The notes under the pieces were generated by a model that saw only the letters and a list, made by a program, of their open reading frames with translations, made no database searches and was not told the DNA's origin. A stretch of DNA of 64,000 nucleotides from an uncultured Flavobacterium sp. GTDB taxonomy: Bacteria; Bacteroidota; Bacteroidia; Flavobacteriales; Flavobacteriaceae. Shown piece by piece: positions 42,904-52,313 of the stretch. Where the stretch lies: assembly GCF_963422545.1 (NCBI RefSeq), contig NZ_OY730239.1:111676-175675 (forward strand). Reading direction: 5' to 3'. Position numbers and translations under genes: made by a program. Each line of letters starts with the position of its first letter. The first letter of the stretch is position 1.

Positions 42904-43890
42904 ATGGAATATAGAAAATTAGGTAACACTGAACTTGAATTATCAACTATTACATACGGTGCATTTGCCATTGGCGGAAACATGTGGGGCGGAAACGAAA
43001 AAGCAGATTCAATCGCTTCAATTCACGCTTCAATCGATCATGGCGTTACCACAATTGATACCGCTCCTTTTTACGGATTTGGTTTAAGCGAAGAAATGAT
43101 CGGCGAAGCTTTAAAATCACAAAATAGATCAAAAGTTCAATTGTTAACCAAATTTGGTTTGGTTTGGGACGGAAGCAATAACCAAAAAGGAGAATTCTTT
43201 TTTGATGCCGAAGACAACGGAAAGAAAATCCCGGTTTACAAATACGCTTCAAAAGCAAATATTATCAAAGAAGTCGAAGACAGTTTAAAACGTCTTCAAA
43301 CAGATTATATCGACTTATTACAAATTCACTGGCCAGACTCCACTACTCCAATTCAGGAAACTATGGAAGCTTTGGAAACCCTTATTCAACAAGGAAAAAT
43401 CAGAGCAGCCGGAGTTAGTAACTACAATGCAGAACAAATTAAAGAAGCACAAAAAACAATTCAGTTAGCCTCAAATCAGGTTCCTTTTAGTATGTTGAAT
43501 CAAGCGATTCAAACAGATTTAGTTCCGCTTACGATTCAGGAAAATATCGGAATTATAGCTTACAGTCCGATGGAAAGAGGTTTGTTAACCGGAAAATATT
43601 TTACAGACAGCAAATTAAAAGAAAACGATCATAGAAATGGCTATTTCGGTCAATTTGACCTTCAAAAAGTAAAAACTTTAGTCGAAGAATTAAGTTCATT
43701 AGCAAACGCAAAACATATTTCAATCTCGCAATTAGTTTTACGCTGGACCACTTTACAAAAAGGAATTACAATAGTTTTAGCCGGAGCAAGAAATGCTGAA
43801 CAAGCAATTTCAAACGCAAAAACAATGAATTTCGATTTATCAGTTTCAGAACTTGATTTTATTAATCAGGCTATTTCAAAATTAAAATAA
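42904..43890 (+). CDS. aldo/keto reductase
   Basis: A 328-residue NADPH-dependent TIM-barrel reductase. It shows the DTAPFYGFGLSEEMIGEAL catalytic Tyr region (Tyr near 58), KFGLVWDG with the Lys near 86, DYIDLLQIHWPD with His near 138, and IAYSPMERGLLTGK near 219. Length and motifs fit the AKR11/13-like group that reduces aldehydes and ketones, such as methylglyoxal or sugar aldehydes. It is first in the run MdaB, quinol monooxygenase, quinone oxidoreductase, although a repeat-filled gap lies between. Confidence 0.93.
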   Translation: MEYRKLGNTELELSTITYGAFAIGGNMWGGNEKADSIASIHASIDHGVTTIDTAPFYGFGLSEEMIGEALKSQNRSKVQLLTKFGLVWDGSNNQKGEFFFDAEDNGKKIPVYKYASKANIIKEVEDSLKRLQTDYIDLLQIHWPDSTTPIQETMEALETLIQQGKIRAAGVSNYNAEQIKEAQKTIQLASNQVPFSMLNQAIQTDLVPLTIQENIGIIAYSPMERGLLTGKYFTDSKLKENDHRNGYFGQFDLQKVKTLVEELSSLANAKHISISQLVLRWTTLQKGITIVLAGARNAEQAISNAKTMNFDLSVSELDFINQAISKLK

Positions 43891-43896
43891 TATTCT

Positions 43897-44030
43897 AAAC
43901 ACATAGAAACATAAATTTTAGGAACCTTAATAAAGCGTTTCACTTGTTTAAACACACATAGCTATGTGTTAAGAAACTAGTTTCTTTTTATCTCCTTTTT
44001 CAGGCATAAAATCTATGCTTCTATGTGTTT
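43897..44030. repeat. ACACATAGA long-arm inverted repeat
   Basis: The left arm AAACACATAGAAACAT (43897) and right arm ending CTATGTGTTT (44030) pair over about 24 bp, with a nested AACACATAG/CTATGTGTT palindrome in the middle. A second copy with nearly identical arms occurs at 57985-58105 but with a different middle, indicating selection on the arms. Confidence 0.75.
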
Positions 44031-44067
44031 CAAAAAAAAATCTCAAAAAATTAAATAATAAGAATTT

Positions 44068-44151
44068 GGGTGTGTCCCTCCGGGTCGGGCTTTCGGCTAT
44101 ATCTTTTTTTTCGTTCCTCAAAAAAAGGATACCGCCTCAATCCCTCACACA
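44068..44151. repeat. palindromic intergenic element, TATATC/GGATA type (second copy)
   Basis: GGTCGGGCTTTCGGCTATATC, then a T-rich hairpin (TTTTTT-CGTTCCTC-AAAAAAAGGATA) and CCGCCTCAATCCC, closed by GTGTG/CACAC ends. It has the same frame as the 1041-1104 element: CGGGCT-(T/G)TC-(G/C)G(C/T)TATATC on one side and GGATA-CC on the other. The next gene starts 30 bp later. Confidence 0.6.
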
Positions 44152-44181
44152 TCAAAAATTCATCAGAACATTAAAAGTAAA

Positions 44182-44787
44182 ATGAAGAAAATATTTATCA
44201 TCAACGGCAGTCAAAATTTCGCGCATTCAGGCGGACAATTCAACCAAACCATTACCGATTGGACAATAGAATACTTAACAAACAGCAAGCAATTCGAAAT
44301 TAAAACAACCGACATAAAACACGAAATTGACTTGAATCAGGAAGTCGAAAAATTTGTTTGGGCTGATTTAGTCGTTTATCACACACCAGTTTGGTGGTTT
44401 CAATTACCAAATGGTTTCAAAAAATATATCGACGACGTTTTTACTGCGGGACATCAAAAAGGAATCTACAGAAGCGACGGAAGAACCAGAACAAATCCGG
44501 ATATTAATTACGGAACCGGAGGACTTTTACACGGACGTAAGTACATGTTAACCACAAGTTGGAATGCACCTGCAACTGCTTTTACACTTCCGGGAGAATT
44601 CTTCGAAGAAACATCTGTAGATGATGGAGTTATGTTTGGTTTCCATAAAATGAATAAATTTGTAGGTATGGAAAAATTAGATGGATTCCATTTTCATGAT
44701 GTTGAAAAAGGTGCCACAGCAGAAAATATTGGTATCTTTAAAAAAGAATACACCAAACATTTAGAACAAATCTTTAAAACCTTATAA
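44182..44787 (+). CDS. mdaB: NAD(P)H-dependent quinone oxidoreductase, MdaB-like
   Basis: A 201-residue flavodoxin-fold FAD/FMN enzyme. It shows the FIINGSQNFAHSGGQFN flavin loop at residue 4, the YHTPVWWFQLPNGFKKYIDDVF motif near 70, and LTTSWNAPATAF near 132, closely matching MdaB. MdaB reduces quinones by two electrons to quinols, avoiding radical semiquinones. The next gene encodes the YgiN-type quinol monooxygenase at a 2-bp gap, the same partner pair known from E. coli. Start: ATG at 44182. Confidence 0.92.
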   Translation: MKKIFIINGSQNFAHSGGQFNQTITDWTIEYLTNSKQFEIKTTDIKHEIDLNQEVEKFVWADLVVYHTPVWWFQLPNGFKKYIDDVFTAGHQKGIYRSDGRTRTNPDINYGTGGLLHGRKYMLTTSWNAPATAFTLPGEFFEETSVDDGVMFGFHKMNKFVGMEKLDGFHFHDVEKGATAENIGIFKKEYTKHLEQIFKTL

Positions 44788-44789
44788 TT

Positions 44790-45068
44790 ATGATTTCAGT
44801 TACAGCAATTTTAAAAAGCAAAAAAGAAAACATAGAACAAGTAAAAAATATGCTAAACCACTTGGTTAACGAAACCAGAAAAGAAGCAGCTTGCGTTCGT
44901 TACGATCTTCATAATGCCGAAAATGTTTTCATTATTTGGGAAGAATGGAAAGATCAGTCAGGTTTTGACATACATAATAATCAACCGTATTTGCTTGATT
45001 TCATTGCCAAAAGCGAAACTTTAGTTGCTGCACCAATTCAGGTTCACAAAACAATACAAATCTTGTAA
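44790..45068 (+). CDS. antibiotic biosynthesis monooxygenase (putative quinol monooxygenase)
   Basis: A 92-residue cofactor-free ABM-fold protein (dimeric ferredoxin-like), with ARKEAACVRYD-type helix-strand (CVRYDLHNAENVFIIWEEW) and a HNNQPYLLDF C-terminal part. YgiN of E. coli oxidises menadiol to menadione, and together with MdaB it forms a quinone redox cycle. The 2-bp spacing from mdaB supports this. ABM domains also occur in unrelated small enzymes, so the substrate is inferred from context. Start: ATG at 44790. Confidence 0.88.
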   Translation: MISVTAILKSKKENIEQVKNMLNHLVNETRKEAACVRYDLHNAENVFIIWEEWKDQSGFDIHNNQPYLLDFIAKSETLVAAPIQVHKTIQIL

Positions 45069-45091
45069 AAACAAGTTAATTATAAAAAACC

Positions 45092-46072
45092 ATGAAAGCA
45101 CTTTTTACAAACACATACGAATCTGATTTTGTAACTACAGAAACAGAAAAACCAAGTCCTAAAAAAGGGGAAGTTTTAGTAAAAATACACGCAAGTGGCG
45201 TTAACCCGATCGACAATAAAATCCGAATTGGAGTTTCACCTTATGCATCTCCGGTTTTACCGGCTATTTTAGGAACTGATCTTGCCGGCGTTATCGAAGA
45301 AATTGGCGAAAGCGTGACTGAATTTAAAGTTGGCGACGAAGTTTACGGACTTGCCGGAGGTGTTCTTGGTCTTCAAGGAACTTTAGCCGAATATACAGCT
45401 GTTGATGCTGATTTATTAGCTCTAAAACCAAAAAACCTAACCATGAAAGAAGCTGCTGCAATTCCGCTAGTATTACTTACCGCTTGGGAAGGTTTGATTG
45501 ACAGAGCCAAAGTAAAAAAAGGAGATAAAGTTCTTGTTCATGCAGGAGCCGGTGGTGTCGGCCATATGGTTGTTCAACTTGCTAAAAATCTTGGTGCCGA
45601 GGTTTATGCAACAGTTTCTTCTCAAAAAGCAGACATTGTAAAAGCATTTGGAGCAACTCCAATCGATTATAGAACCGAAACCGTTGAAGATTATGTCAAC
45701 AAATATACTGATGGTAAAGGATTTGATATTATTTATGATACTGTTGGAGGTCAATCTTTTGACGATTCATTAAAAGCAATCCGTCATTACGGGCAAATTA
45801 GCAGTTGCTACGCCTTCGGGACACATACTTTAGCAACAAGTTCACTTCGTTCTGCCAGTATTCATGGTATTTTTGTTTTGCACCCAATGATTAGTGGTGA
45901 AGGAAGAAAACATCATGGTGATATCCTTAAAGAAACTACAAAACTAATTGAAGAAGGAAAACTAAAACCCATTTTAGATCCTAGAAAATTCACTTTAGAA
46001 AATGCTCTGGAAGCGCATAAAGCCGTAAACGATGGTTCTTCTGTTGGAAAAATTGTTATTGATATTGTTTAA
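45092..46072 (+). CDS. NADP-dependent quinone oxidoreductase, MDR family
   Basis: A 326-residue medium-chain reductase without Zn. The GroES-like part has HASGVNPIDNKIR near 36 and LGTDLAGVIEEIG near 66, and the Rossmann motif is VHAGAGGVGHMVVQLA near 151. No zinc-binding Cys/His clusters are present, so it is a quinone reductase type (QorB/zeta-crystallin-like) rather than an alcohol dehydrogenase. It is third in the redox run, 23 bp after the quinol monooxygenase gene. Terminator at 46197. Confidence 0.9.
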   Translation: MKALFTNTYESDFVTTETEKPSPKKGEVLVKIHASGVNPIDNKIRIGVSPYASPVLPAILGTDLAGVIEEIGESVTEFKVGDEVYGLAGGVLGLQGTLAEYTAVDADLLALKPKNLTMKEAAAIPLVLLTAWEGLIDRAKVKKGDKVLVHAGAGGVGHMVVQLAKNLGAEVYATVSSQKADIVKAFGATPIDYRTETVEDYVNKYTDGKGFDIIYDTVGGQSFDDSLKAIRHYGQISSCYAFGTHTLATSSLRSASIHGIFVLHPMISGEGRKHHGDILKETTKLIEEGKLKPILDPRKFTLENALEAHKAVNDGSSVGKIVIDIV

Positions 46073-46196
46073 GTTTTATTTGCCACCAATTCACGAATTG
46101 TTTTATTATTAAATCAAAAAATAAATGCTTCCAAATTAGAACAATTACTCTCCAATCTGATTTTCTTATCAAACATTAAATCAAAATTTTATATAC

Positions 46197-46234
46197 AAAA
46201 AGAGACTGTATCTTTAATAGACACAGTCTCTTTT
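46197..46234. terminator. bidirectional hairpin terminator
   Basis: AAAAGAGACTGT and ACAGTCTCTTTT form a 12-bp stem with A and T tails between the converging quinone oxidoreductase and M43 protease genes. Confidence 0.9.
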
Positions 46235-46250
46235 CTACAAACTTAAAAAA

Positions 46251-49200
46251 CTACTCCTTTATTATTTTCTGAACATAAGTCTTCTTAGTCGAAGAAGTCA
46301 CATTAAGAAAATAGACACCTTTTGCTTTTCCTGATAAATTAATAGCTTTATCACTATCATTTCCTCCTGAGAAAGTCTCGGTATAAATCAATTTTCCTTC
46401 TACACTATGAACCGTAACCGTATAATCATCTGTAGAAGATGGTGTATTCAAATAGAACACATTACTGGATGGATTTGGATACACTTTAACTCCCGCTAAA
46501 TTATTTAATCCTTTTTTAGGTTTTGCTACCGCTAAATTTGGTCCATTGTCAATTTTTAAATTATCAAACCAAATTCTGGTTCCATATCCCGAAGTGTTTT
46601 TTATTTTAAGCAAAACATTTTTCTGATTTTTTACAATACTTAAATCAATTTTTTCTGCTCTCCAATCAGAATCTTTGGTCGGAATCCAATCGTTAGTTTC
46701 ATTCGCTCCTGTTGTTGCCGGATCATCCTGAATTGCCGGCGAAACGGTTTGTAACTGTATTTGATTTTTAGAATACACATTTGTCCAGGTAACACCACAA
46801 TCTGATGACACCTCTATGTCTATATGATCTGGAGCCGGAGTTGGATCAAGTGCATTTAAATACTGTGTATAAGCAAGATCAAAATATAAAAACGGAGTTG
46901 TTGAAGTAGAAAAATCCATTGCTTTCAAAATCAGTTCATCTATCTTACCGGTAGGATTATCAGCATTATTAATAACCAGACAAGACAAATCACCTTTACC
47001 GGCATCAGAGCGTTTTTCCCATGTTATAGCATCTTTGTCAAGATTAATAATCTCCCAATCCTGAATAGGAAAACTTGCTTCGAAATTTTCTAAAAACGGA
47101 ACACTATTTTTACCTTTTACAACAACGACACCAGTTTTTGACATAACTGATCCTGTTCCGTAAGCATTAGAAGCGGTTAAAGTCACATTATAAGTTCCCG
47201 GGCTATCATAAATCACTGTAGGCGTTTTGCTAGTAGAGTTCGCAGGTGTACCGCCCGGAAATGACCATGACCATGAAGTAGGTTCTCCGGTTGAATTATC
47301 TTTAAATGAAATTGGCAAATCACTGCACAATCTTTCATTTTCTACTACAAATTCTGAAAATGGCGTTGCTTTACTATCAAAAGTAAATTTCAAATTATCA
47401 ATCCATATTCGTGAACCATATCCGGAAGTATTTTTAAACTTAAATAAAACATTCGATTGTCCTTTATACTTTGACAATATCACTCTTTCGGTTCTCCAAT
47501 GTGAATCTGAAGTTGGAATCCAATTATTTGGATCTGTACTTACAAATGTTTCCAATTCAGTGTGTGTTTTTAAATAAACACTTTCCCATGTAAGGCCACA
47601 ATCTTTTGAAGCCAGAATTTCAAGAACGTCAGGACTTGCGGCATCAAATTTGGCATAAGCAACATCAAACGAAAAATCGGTTATACCAACAGATAAATCA
47701 GCAGGTTTTAGAATAATTTCGTCTGTTTCACCAACTTTAGCGTTATCTGCATTATTCATTACCATACATGACGAAGAATTGTGCCCAACGCCAACTCGTT
47801 TTTCCCATGTTAATTTGTTGTCCGGATTAATAATTTCCCATTCTGCAGGAGGAAAAGAATTTTCAAAACCCTCTGTGTAAGATACTTTGTCAGGATTTAC
47901 AACTGTTATAAAATTACTTTTAGCAAGCGTCGTTCCTGTTCCGTTTGCATTTGTAGTAGAAAGTGTTACTGCATAAGAACCAGGTGTGTTATAAGTTACT
48001 ATCGGATTTTTTATTGTAGAACTAGCCGGCGTACCTCCCGGAAAAGACCAGCTCCAAGAAGTAGGATTTCCTGTCGAAACATCTAAAAAAGGAACCGTAA
48101 TACTGCTGCATCGGGTACCTCTAACTGCAGACGCAAAATCAGAAACCGGAGTAGCAGCCTGATTAATAGCAACATTTACATTATCAATCCAAATTCTTGT
48201 TCCGTATCCCGATACATTTGCAAACCTAATAGAAACATTGCTGTTTCCCTGATAAGCACTAAGATCTACTACTTCTTTTCTCCAGTTAGCATCTGTAACC
48301 GGTACCCAATTATTTGCCAACGCTGTAGGTACCTCTGTAGTTTGTAAAACGGTATGTGTTTTTGAGTAAACATCATTCCAGGTAAGTCCGCAATCAGTAG
48401 AAACCTGCACTTTTAAAACATCGGGGCTTGCATCGTCAAATTTGGTGTAAGCAACATCAAAAAACAACTGACTATTTTGTCCAGCCGTAAAATCAAGATA
48501 AGGCAATCTGATATAATCCAATGAACCTACTACCGCATTATCAGCATTGTTCATAATCATACACGAAGTATCATTGTGGCCCACATTTTTTCGTTTTTCC
48601 CATGTCAATCCATTGTCAGGATTTGTAACTTCCCATCCCGCAGGAGGAAAAGAACCTCTAAAGTTTTCAACTAAATTTATCGCCGATTTTTGATCGACAT
48701 CAATGTAATTCAGTACTTGTTTTATATTCGTTCCAAGAGAGTTCGTTACCTCCAATGTTACTTTGTATTTTCCGGATGCGTTATAAGCAACAACCGGATT
48801 TAACGCTGTGGAAGTTGCCGGAGTACCACCTTCAAAAGTCCAGACTCTCGAAGTTGGCAATCCTAAAGAAAGATCTTTGAAAGCGATTGTTTTTCCAGAA
48901 CAAATGGCAGTTGTATTACTGCTAAAATCAGCAACCGGAGCGGCCTCGATTACTCCAACTGAACTAAGATTGCTTTGCTGCCATAATACCCCTCTTGGAT
49001 ATTTAGCAACAGTCATATCATCTAGCCAATATGTCATTGCATTTGTCTGATCTTTGGTATACATATTCTGGCAATCTGTATTATAATCCATGTGATTTTC
49101 AGCATTTGCATAAACCCCACAGCTATTCAAAACATTTCTTGCACAGCCTTCGGCAACCTTAGTTGGCGGAGTATCAGCCATTCCATCATTTACAGGATCA

Positions 49201-49937
49201 CAATCATCCTGAAAAGTGTGTTTTAAACCAAAATAATGACCAAACTCATGTGTCATTACTTTTGCAAAAGTAGCGCTTGCATTTGAGCCACATGTACTGC
49301 CAATATACCTGTGATTGAATGCAACACGCGGAATAGCATCCTGAATTGGCAAAAATGCATGTCCTGAACCAACAGATCCCTGCCCAGTATTTGGCTCATC
49401 AACAACCACAACATCCAAATAATATCGATTGTTTTTGCCATACCATATATAATCAAAAATTTTAGCATCATAACCATCAACTATATGAGCTTCCGGATGC
49501 CAGTCTAAACCGGGAATTTCTAAAGGATTTCCGTCCGGATCAACAGTAGCCAAAACAAACTGAATGTTCAATTTACTTTTAACAGCATCAAAACGAGGGT
49601 CAGTCGTTGCATACTCTGGAAACAAACCATTAAAATCTTTGTTTGCCGTAAGCAATGCATCATCAATCCTGCACTTCATTTGTTCTTTAGTAAAGACATT
49701 ATTGATGTTCGTTCCATCTGCAAGAATATGAAACACCACCGGAATAATATAAGGTGTAGTAGCTGACCTTTTTGTATTGCCCTTTTTCCAGGTTTTAATT
49801 TTAGACAAAGATTTCACAAAAGCTGCTTCTTCCTTTTGAGATAATTGAGTTCCGCATCCAATTGGGTTTTGGTTTTGCCCAAAAGAAATGAAAAATTGCA
49901 GCAGAAAAACTGCCGTAAAAAAGTAGGTTTTTTTCAA
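46251..49937 (-). CDS. secreted M43 metalloprotease with PKD domains and T9SS sorting domain
   Basis: A 1228-residue protease. A signal peptide (to about 20, FFISFGQ) is followed by the M43 catalytic domain with HEFGHYFGLKH at residue 230, then three alternating PKD domains (VADFSSNT, VSDFASAV, FSEFVVEN starts) and jelly-roll modules (ENFRGSFPPAGWEV, EGFENSFPPAEWEI, ENFEASFPIQDWEI). The C-terminal T9SS type A domain reads VKVYPNPSSNVFYL, GVYFLNVT, YVQKIIKE. It is exported to the surface or medium. The start is a TTG at 49937 directly before KKTYFF. The repeats are very alike and could mark recent duplication. Confidence 0.93.
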   Translation of the reverse strand: MKKTYFFTAVFLLQFFISFGQNQNPIGCGTQLSQKEEAAFVKSLSKIKTWKKGNTKRSATTPYIIPVVFHILADGTNINNVFTKEQMKCRIDDALLTANKDFNGLFPEYATTDPRFDAVKSKLNIQFVLATVDPDGNPLEIPGLDWHPEAHIVDGYDAKIFDYIWYGKNNRYYLDVVVVDEPNTGQGSVGSGHAFLPIQDAIPRVAFNHRYIGSTCGSNASATFAKVMTHEFGHYFGLKHTFQDDCDPVNDGMADTPPTKVAEGCARNVLNSCGVYANAENHMDYNTDCQNMYTKDQTNAMTYWLDDMTVAKYPRGVLWQQSNLSSVGVIEAAPVADFSSNTTAICSGKTIAFKDLSLGLPTSRVWTFEGGTPATSTALNPVVAYNASGKYKVTLEVTNSLGTNIKQVLNYIDVDQKSAINLVENFRGSFPPAGWEVTNPDNGLTWEKRKNVGHNDTSCMIMNNADNAVVGSLDYIRLPYLDFTAGQNSQLFFDVAYTKFDDASPDVLKVQVSTDCGLTWNDVYSKTHTVLQTTEVPTALANNWVPVTDANWRKEVVDLSAYQGNSNVSIRFANVSGYGTRIWIDNVNVAINQAATPVSDFASAVRGTRCSSITVPFLDVSTGNPTSWSWSFPGGTPASSTIKNPIVTYNTPGSYAVTLSTTNANGTGTTLAKSNFITVVNPDKVSYTEGFENSFPPAEWEIINPDNKLTWEKRVGVGHNSSSCMVMNNADNAKVGETDEIILKPADLSVGITDFSFDVAYAKFDAASPDVLEILASKDCGLTWESVYLKTHTELETFVSTDPNNWIPTSDSHWRTERVILSKYKGQSNVLFKFKNTSGYGSRIWIDNLKFTFDSKATPFSEFVVENERLCSDLPISFKDNSTGEPTSWSWSFPGGTPANSTSKTPTVIYDSPGTYNVTLTASNAYGTGSVMSKTGVVVVKGKNSVPFLENFEASFPIQDWEIINLDKDAITWEKRSDAGKGDLSCLVINNADNPTGKIDELILKAMDFSTSTTPFLYFDLAYTQYLNALDPTPAPDHIDIEVSSDCGVTWTNVYSKNQIQLQTVSPAIQDDPATTGANETNDWIPTKDSDWRAEKIDLSIVKNQKNVLLKIKNTSGYGTRIWFDNLKIDNGPNLAVAKPKKGLNNLAGVKVYPNPSSNVFYLNTPSSTDDYTVTVHSVEGKLIYTETFSGGNDSDKAINLSGKAKGVYFLNVTSSTKKTYVQKIIKE

Positions 49938-50242
49938 AATAATAGTTTGTTTTTTTAGGTTAATTGTTCTTTTAAATAAATTATTATCATAAAATAAATC
50001 AGGATTTTTAGCTTAAAAAGCATTTTAATTCTTAAATTATTTTTAATAATATATTTTTATAAAAATATTTAATTAGCTCCCAAATAATCGATATTATCTT
50101 ATTGTAAAACAATTGTATATTAACTAGTTTTAGTTCCTTTGTTGAATCTTAAAAACAAAAAAAGCTGTCCTTTTGAGACAACTTATCTTAAGAAAACAAT
50201 CAAATTAACGGTTGTTAAAACCAACCGTAATTCAAAAAAAAG
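49938..50242. other. gene-free AT-rich stretch
   Basis: A 305-bp spacer between two minus-strand genes: the M43 upstream region, a long AT run (50040-50080), and a terminator-like hairpin at 50205-50231. No frame or known repeat is seen in the rest. Confidence 0.5.
50205..50231 (-). terminator. probable terminator after methyltransferase gene
   Basis: TTACGGTTGGTT and AACAACCGTTAA pair over about 11 bp on the minus strand, with a T-rich but interrupted tail, 12 bp past the stop. Confidence 0.5.
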
Positions 50243-50950
50243 TTACTTAATCCCCCCAAAAGCGCCAAAGCACATATTTTTATGTAAAATTTCTACACTT
50301 TTAAACCCGGCTTTTTTCATCAAATCTAATTGGTAATTCATGGATCTTGGCGTATCTTCTTTTTCAATATAAGCAAACACATTCTGACGGTATTCTGCGC
50401 CGCCAATTCCTTCTAAATAATCACCGTAACGCTGCCATGTATATTCATTTAACAAATCTGTATCTTGTGTAATCAAATCTGAAATCATAAAACATCCTCC
50501 CGGTTTCAATAATTTAAATATTTTAGCAAAAGTCGTTTCCCAATCCTGATCGTCACGCAAATGATGCAAAACTGCTCCAGCCAAAATAATATCAAAATGA
50601 TTCTCCGGTAAATCAACTTCGCGAATATCACCTTGCTTCACTTCTACTTTACCATTTGTTTCTTTTGATACCCTTTCAAAAGCCCTGTCCAACATTGGTA
50701 AACTCAAATCGACCAAAGTGCAATTTAAATTTGGCACTTTAGACAACATCATTAAAGTATAATTTCCCGCTCCGCAGCCAATATCCAAAACAGTTGTCGC
50801 ATTCGGGACAATTCTTTTAGAAGCTTCCGTAATTAATTCTAACGAAATTGTAGCGTCGATTGTGGCAACCTGTCCGGTTTCTAAATTCGAAAATCGTTCG
50901 ACGTCATTGTCAAACCTTTCTTTGATTTCTGCAATAGTTGATTTTTTCAT
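50243..50950 (-). CDS. class I SAM-dependent methyltransferase
   Basis: A 235-residue small-molecule type methyltransferase. SAM motif I is VLDIGCGAGNYTL near residue 58, the acidic residue TLVDLSLPML follows, motif III is GDIREVDLPENHFDII near 108, and GAVLHHL with LKPGGCFMISD come after. The C-terminus folds over the substrate site (YRQNVFAYIEKED). The substrate is not readable. It is divergent from the LysR gene over a 312-bp repeat-containing region, so LysR may regulate it. Start: ATG at 50950. Confidence 0.88.
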   Translation of the reverse strand: MKKSTIAEIKERFDNDVERFSNLETGQVATIDATISLELITEASKRIVPNATTVLDIGCGAGNYTLMMLSKVPNLNCTLVDLSLPMLDRAFERVSKETNGKVEVKQGDIREVDLPENHFDIILAGAVLHHLRDDQDWETTFAKIFKLLKPGGCFMISDLITQDTDLLNEYTWQRYGDYLEGIGGAEYRQNVFAYIEKEDTPRSMNYQLDLMKKAGFKSVEILHKNMCFGAFGGIK

Positions 50951-51262
50951 AGTTTTTAGTTTTTTTATTGCCCACGGGTTTTACGGATTGAACGGGTTTA
51001 CGCTGGTTTGTTTTTGATACACATTGTCTACTTTTTTTGCCACAGATTAAAATGATTATACAGATTATCTTTAAGCATAATCAAATTCAAATTTTAAAAA
51101 TCATTTAAATCTTTTTAATCTGTGGCAAAAAATATAAAACCCGCGTAAAGCTGTTTAAATCCGCGCCATCCGTGTGCCATCAATTTTTTTATCAAAACTA
51201 CCACTTTGATATATACTTTAAAAATACTTATTTTGTCAATTATCAATACTTAATAGGTATTT
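50951..51262. other. divergent intergenic region
   Basis: A 312-bp region between the methyltransferase and LysR genes. The first 70 bp contain the methyltransferase upstream sequence, most of the rest is the CACAGATT-type repeat (51029-51181), and the final 80 bp hold the LysR upstream region. No additional gene is seen. Confidence 0.5.
51029..51181. repeat. GCCACAGATTAAAA inverted repeat
   Basis: TTTGCCACAGATTAAAA and TTTTTAATCTGTGGCAAAA are 80 bp apart and inverted, followed by AAACCCGCGTAAAGC / AAATCCGCGCC. Related to the copy at 41826-41935. Confidence 0.7.
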
Positions 51263-52141
51263 ATGGAATTACGTCATCTGAAATATTTTTTGGCTGTTGC
51301 CGAAGAATTAAACTTTACCAAAGCTGCTGAGAAACTCTTTATTTCTCAACCACCTTTGAGCCGTCAAATTATCGAACTCGAAGAAGAAATTCAGGCGCGT
51401 TTATTCATCAGAAACAATAAAAAAGTTGAACTTACAGAGGCAGGAAAATATTTCGAAAAAGAAGTAAAAGAACTTTTTCAGAATCTTGAGCGTATTTCTG
51501 TGAAAACGAAAAAAATAGCCGAAAATGTTTCCGGAGAATTCAGAATTGCTTATATCAGTTCTATTTATTCTTCTGTAATTTCAGAATTGATAAAACACCT
51601 GAAAGAGCAATTCCCATATGTCAATTTTAAATTATTTGAAGTTTCAACAACCAAACAAATAGATGCTTTGGAACAAGGAAAAATTGAATTAGGAATTATT
51701 CGATCACCAATAAAATCGCCAAAAATAAAATCACAATTGTGGTTTCAGGACGGGTTTTCAGTGGTTTATAATAAGAGTTTGATTCAAATTAATTCTGAGA
51801 AAGAAATTCCAAATTTAAAAGAGGAAACTTTTGTGTTTTTCAATAAAGATTACGCCCCACATTATCATGAAGTTTTATTAGAGCTTTGCGCCTTTTATGG
51901 CTTTACGCCAAAGGTTGTTCACGAATCAAACAATATCAACTCGATTGTGCAATTGGTCAAAAATGGCTTAGGAATTTCGATTGTTCCGTCGAATATTGCC
52001 AAAAAAAATCAAGATACTGAAATTGGTTTTATCGAATTGAAAAAAGTCAATTTATATACTGATGTTTCACTAATTACTTCAAAAGAAGACGATTCTGAAA
52101 TCACTCAATCCGCTGTTGATTTTTTATTAAAGAAAAGATAG
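51263..52141 (+). CDS. LysR family transcriptional regulator
   Basis: A 292-residue LTTR with the winged HTH at residues 2-60 (LRHLKYFLAVAEELNFTKAAEKLFISQPPLSRQI) and a periplasmic-binding-like effector domain at about 90-292. It lies divergent from the methyltransferase gene and is the usual size. The inducer is unknown. The stop codon ends at the first base of a GCCACGAATTC inverted repeat. Start: ATG at 51263. Confidence 0.94.
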   Translation: MELRHLKYFLAVAEELNFTKAAEKLFISQPPLSRQIIELEEEIQARLFIRNNKKVELTEAGKYFEKEVKELFQNLERISVKTKKIAENVSGEFRIAYISSIYSSVISELIKHLKEQFPYVNFKLFEVSTTKQIDALEQGKIELGIIRSPIKSPKIKSQLWFQDGFSVVYNKSLIQINSEKEIPNLKEETFVFFNKDYAPHYHEVLLELCAFYGFTPKVVHESNNINSIVQLVKNGLGISIVPSNIAKKNQDTEIGFIELKKVNLYTDVSLITSKEDDSEITQSAVDFLLKKR

Positions 52142-52212
52142 CCACGAATTCACGAATTTTATTTTTTTTAATCTTTGCGCAAACTAAAAAGAAAAATTCG
52201 TGAATTCGTGGC
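52141..52212. repeat. GCCACGAATTCACGAATT inverted repeat
   Basis: GCCACGAATTCACGAATTTT and AAAATTCGTGAATTCGTGGC flank a 32-bp spacer with about 20-bp arms. Acts as a long hairpin directly after the LysR stop codon. The arms are related to the GCCAC repeats at 41826 and 46082. Confidence 0.75.
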
Positions 52213-52313
52213 GATAAAAAATCGTTACAATTTATCACACGAATCTCAACAATAAAAACTCAATTTTTAAATACCTTAGCAAATTATAATTCTACTCAAT
52301 AAAATAAATAAAA

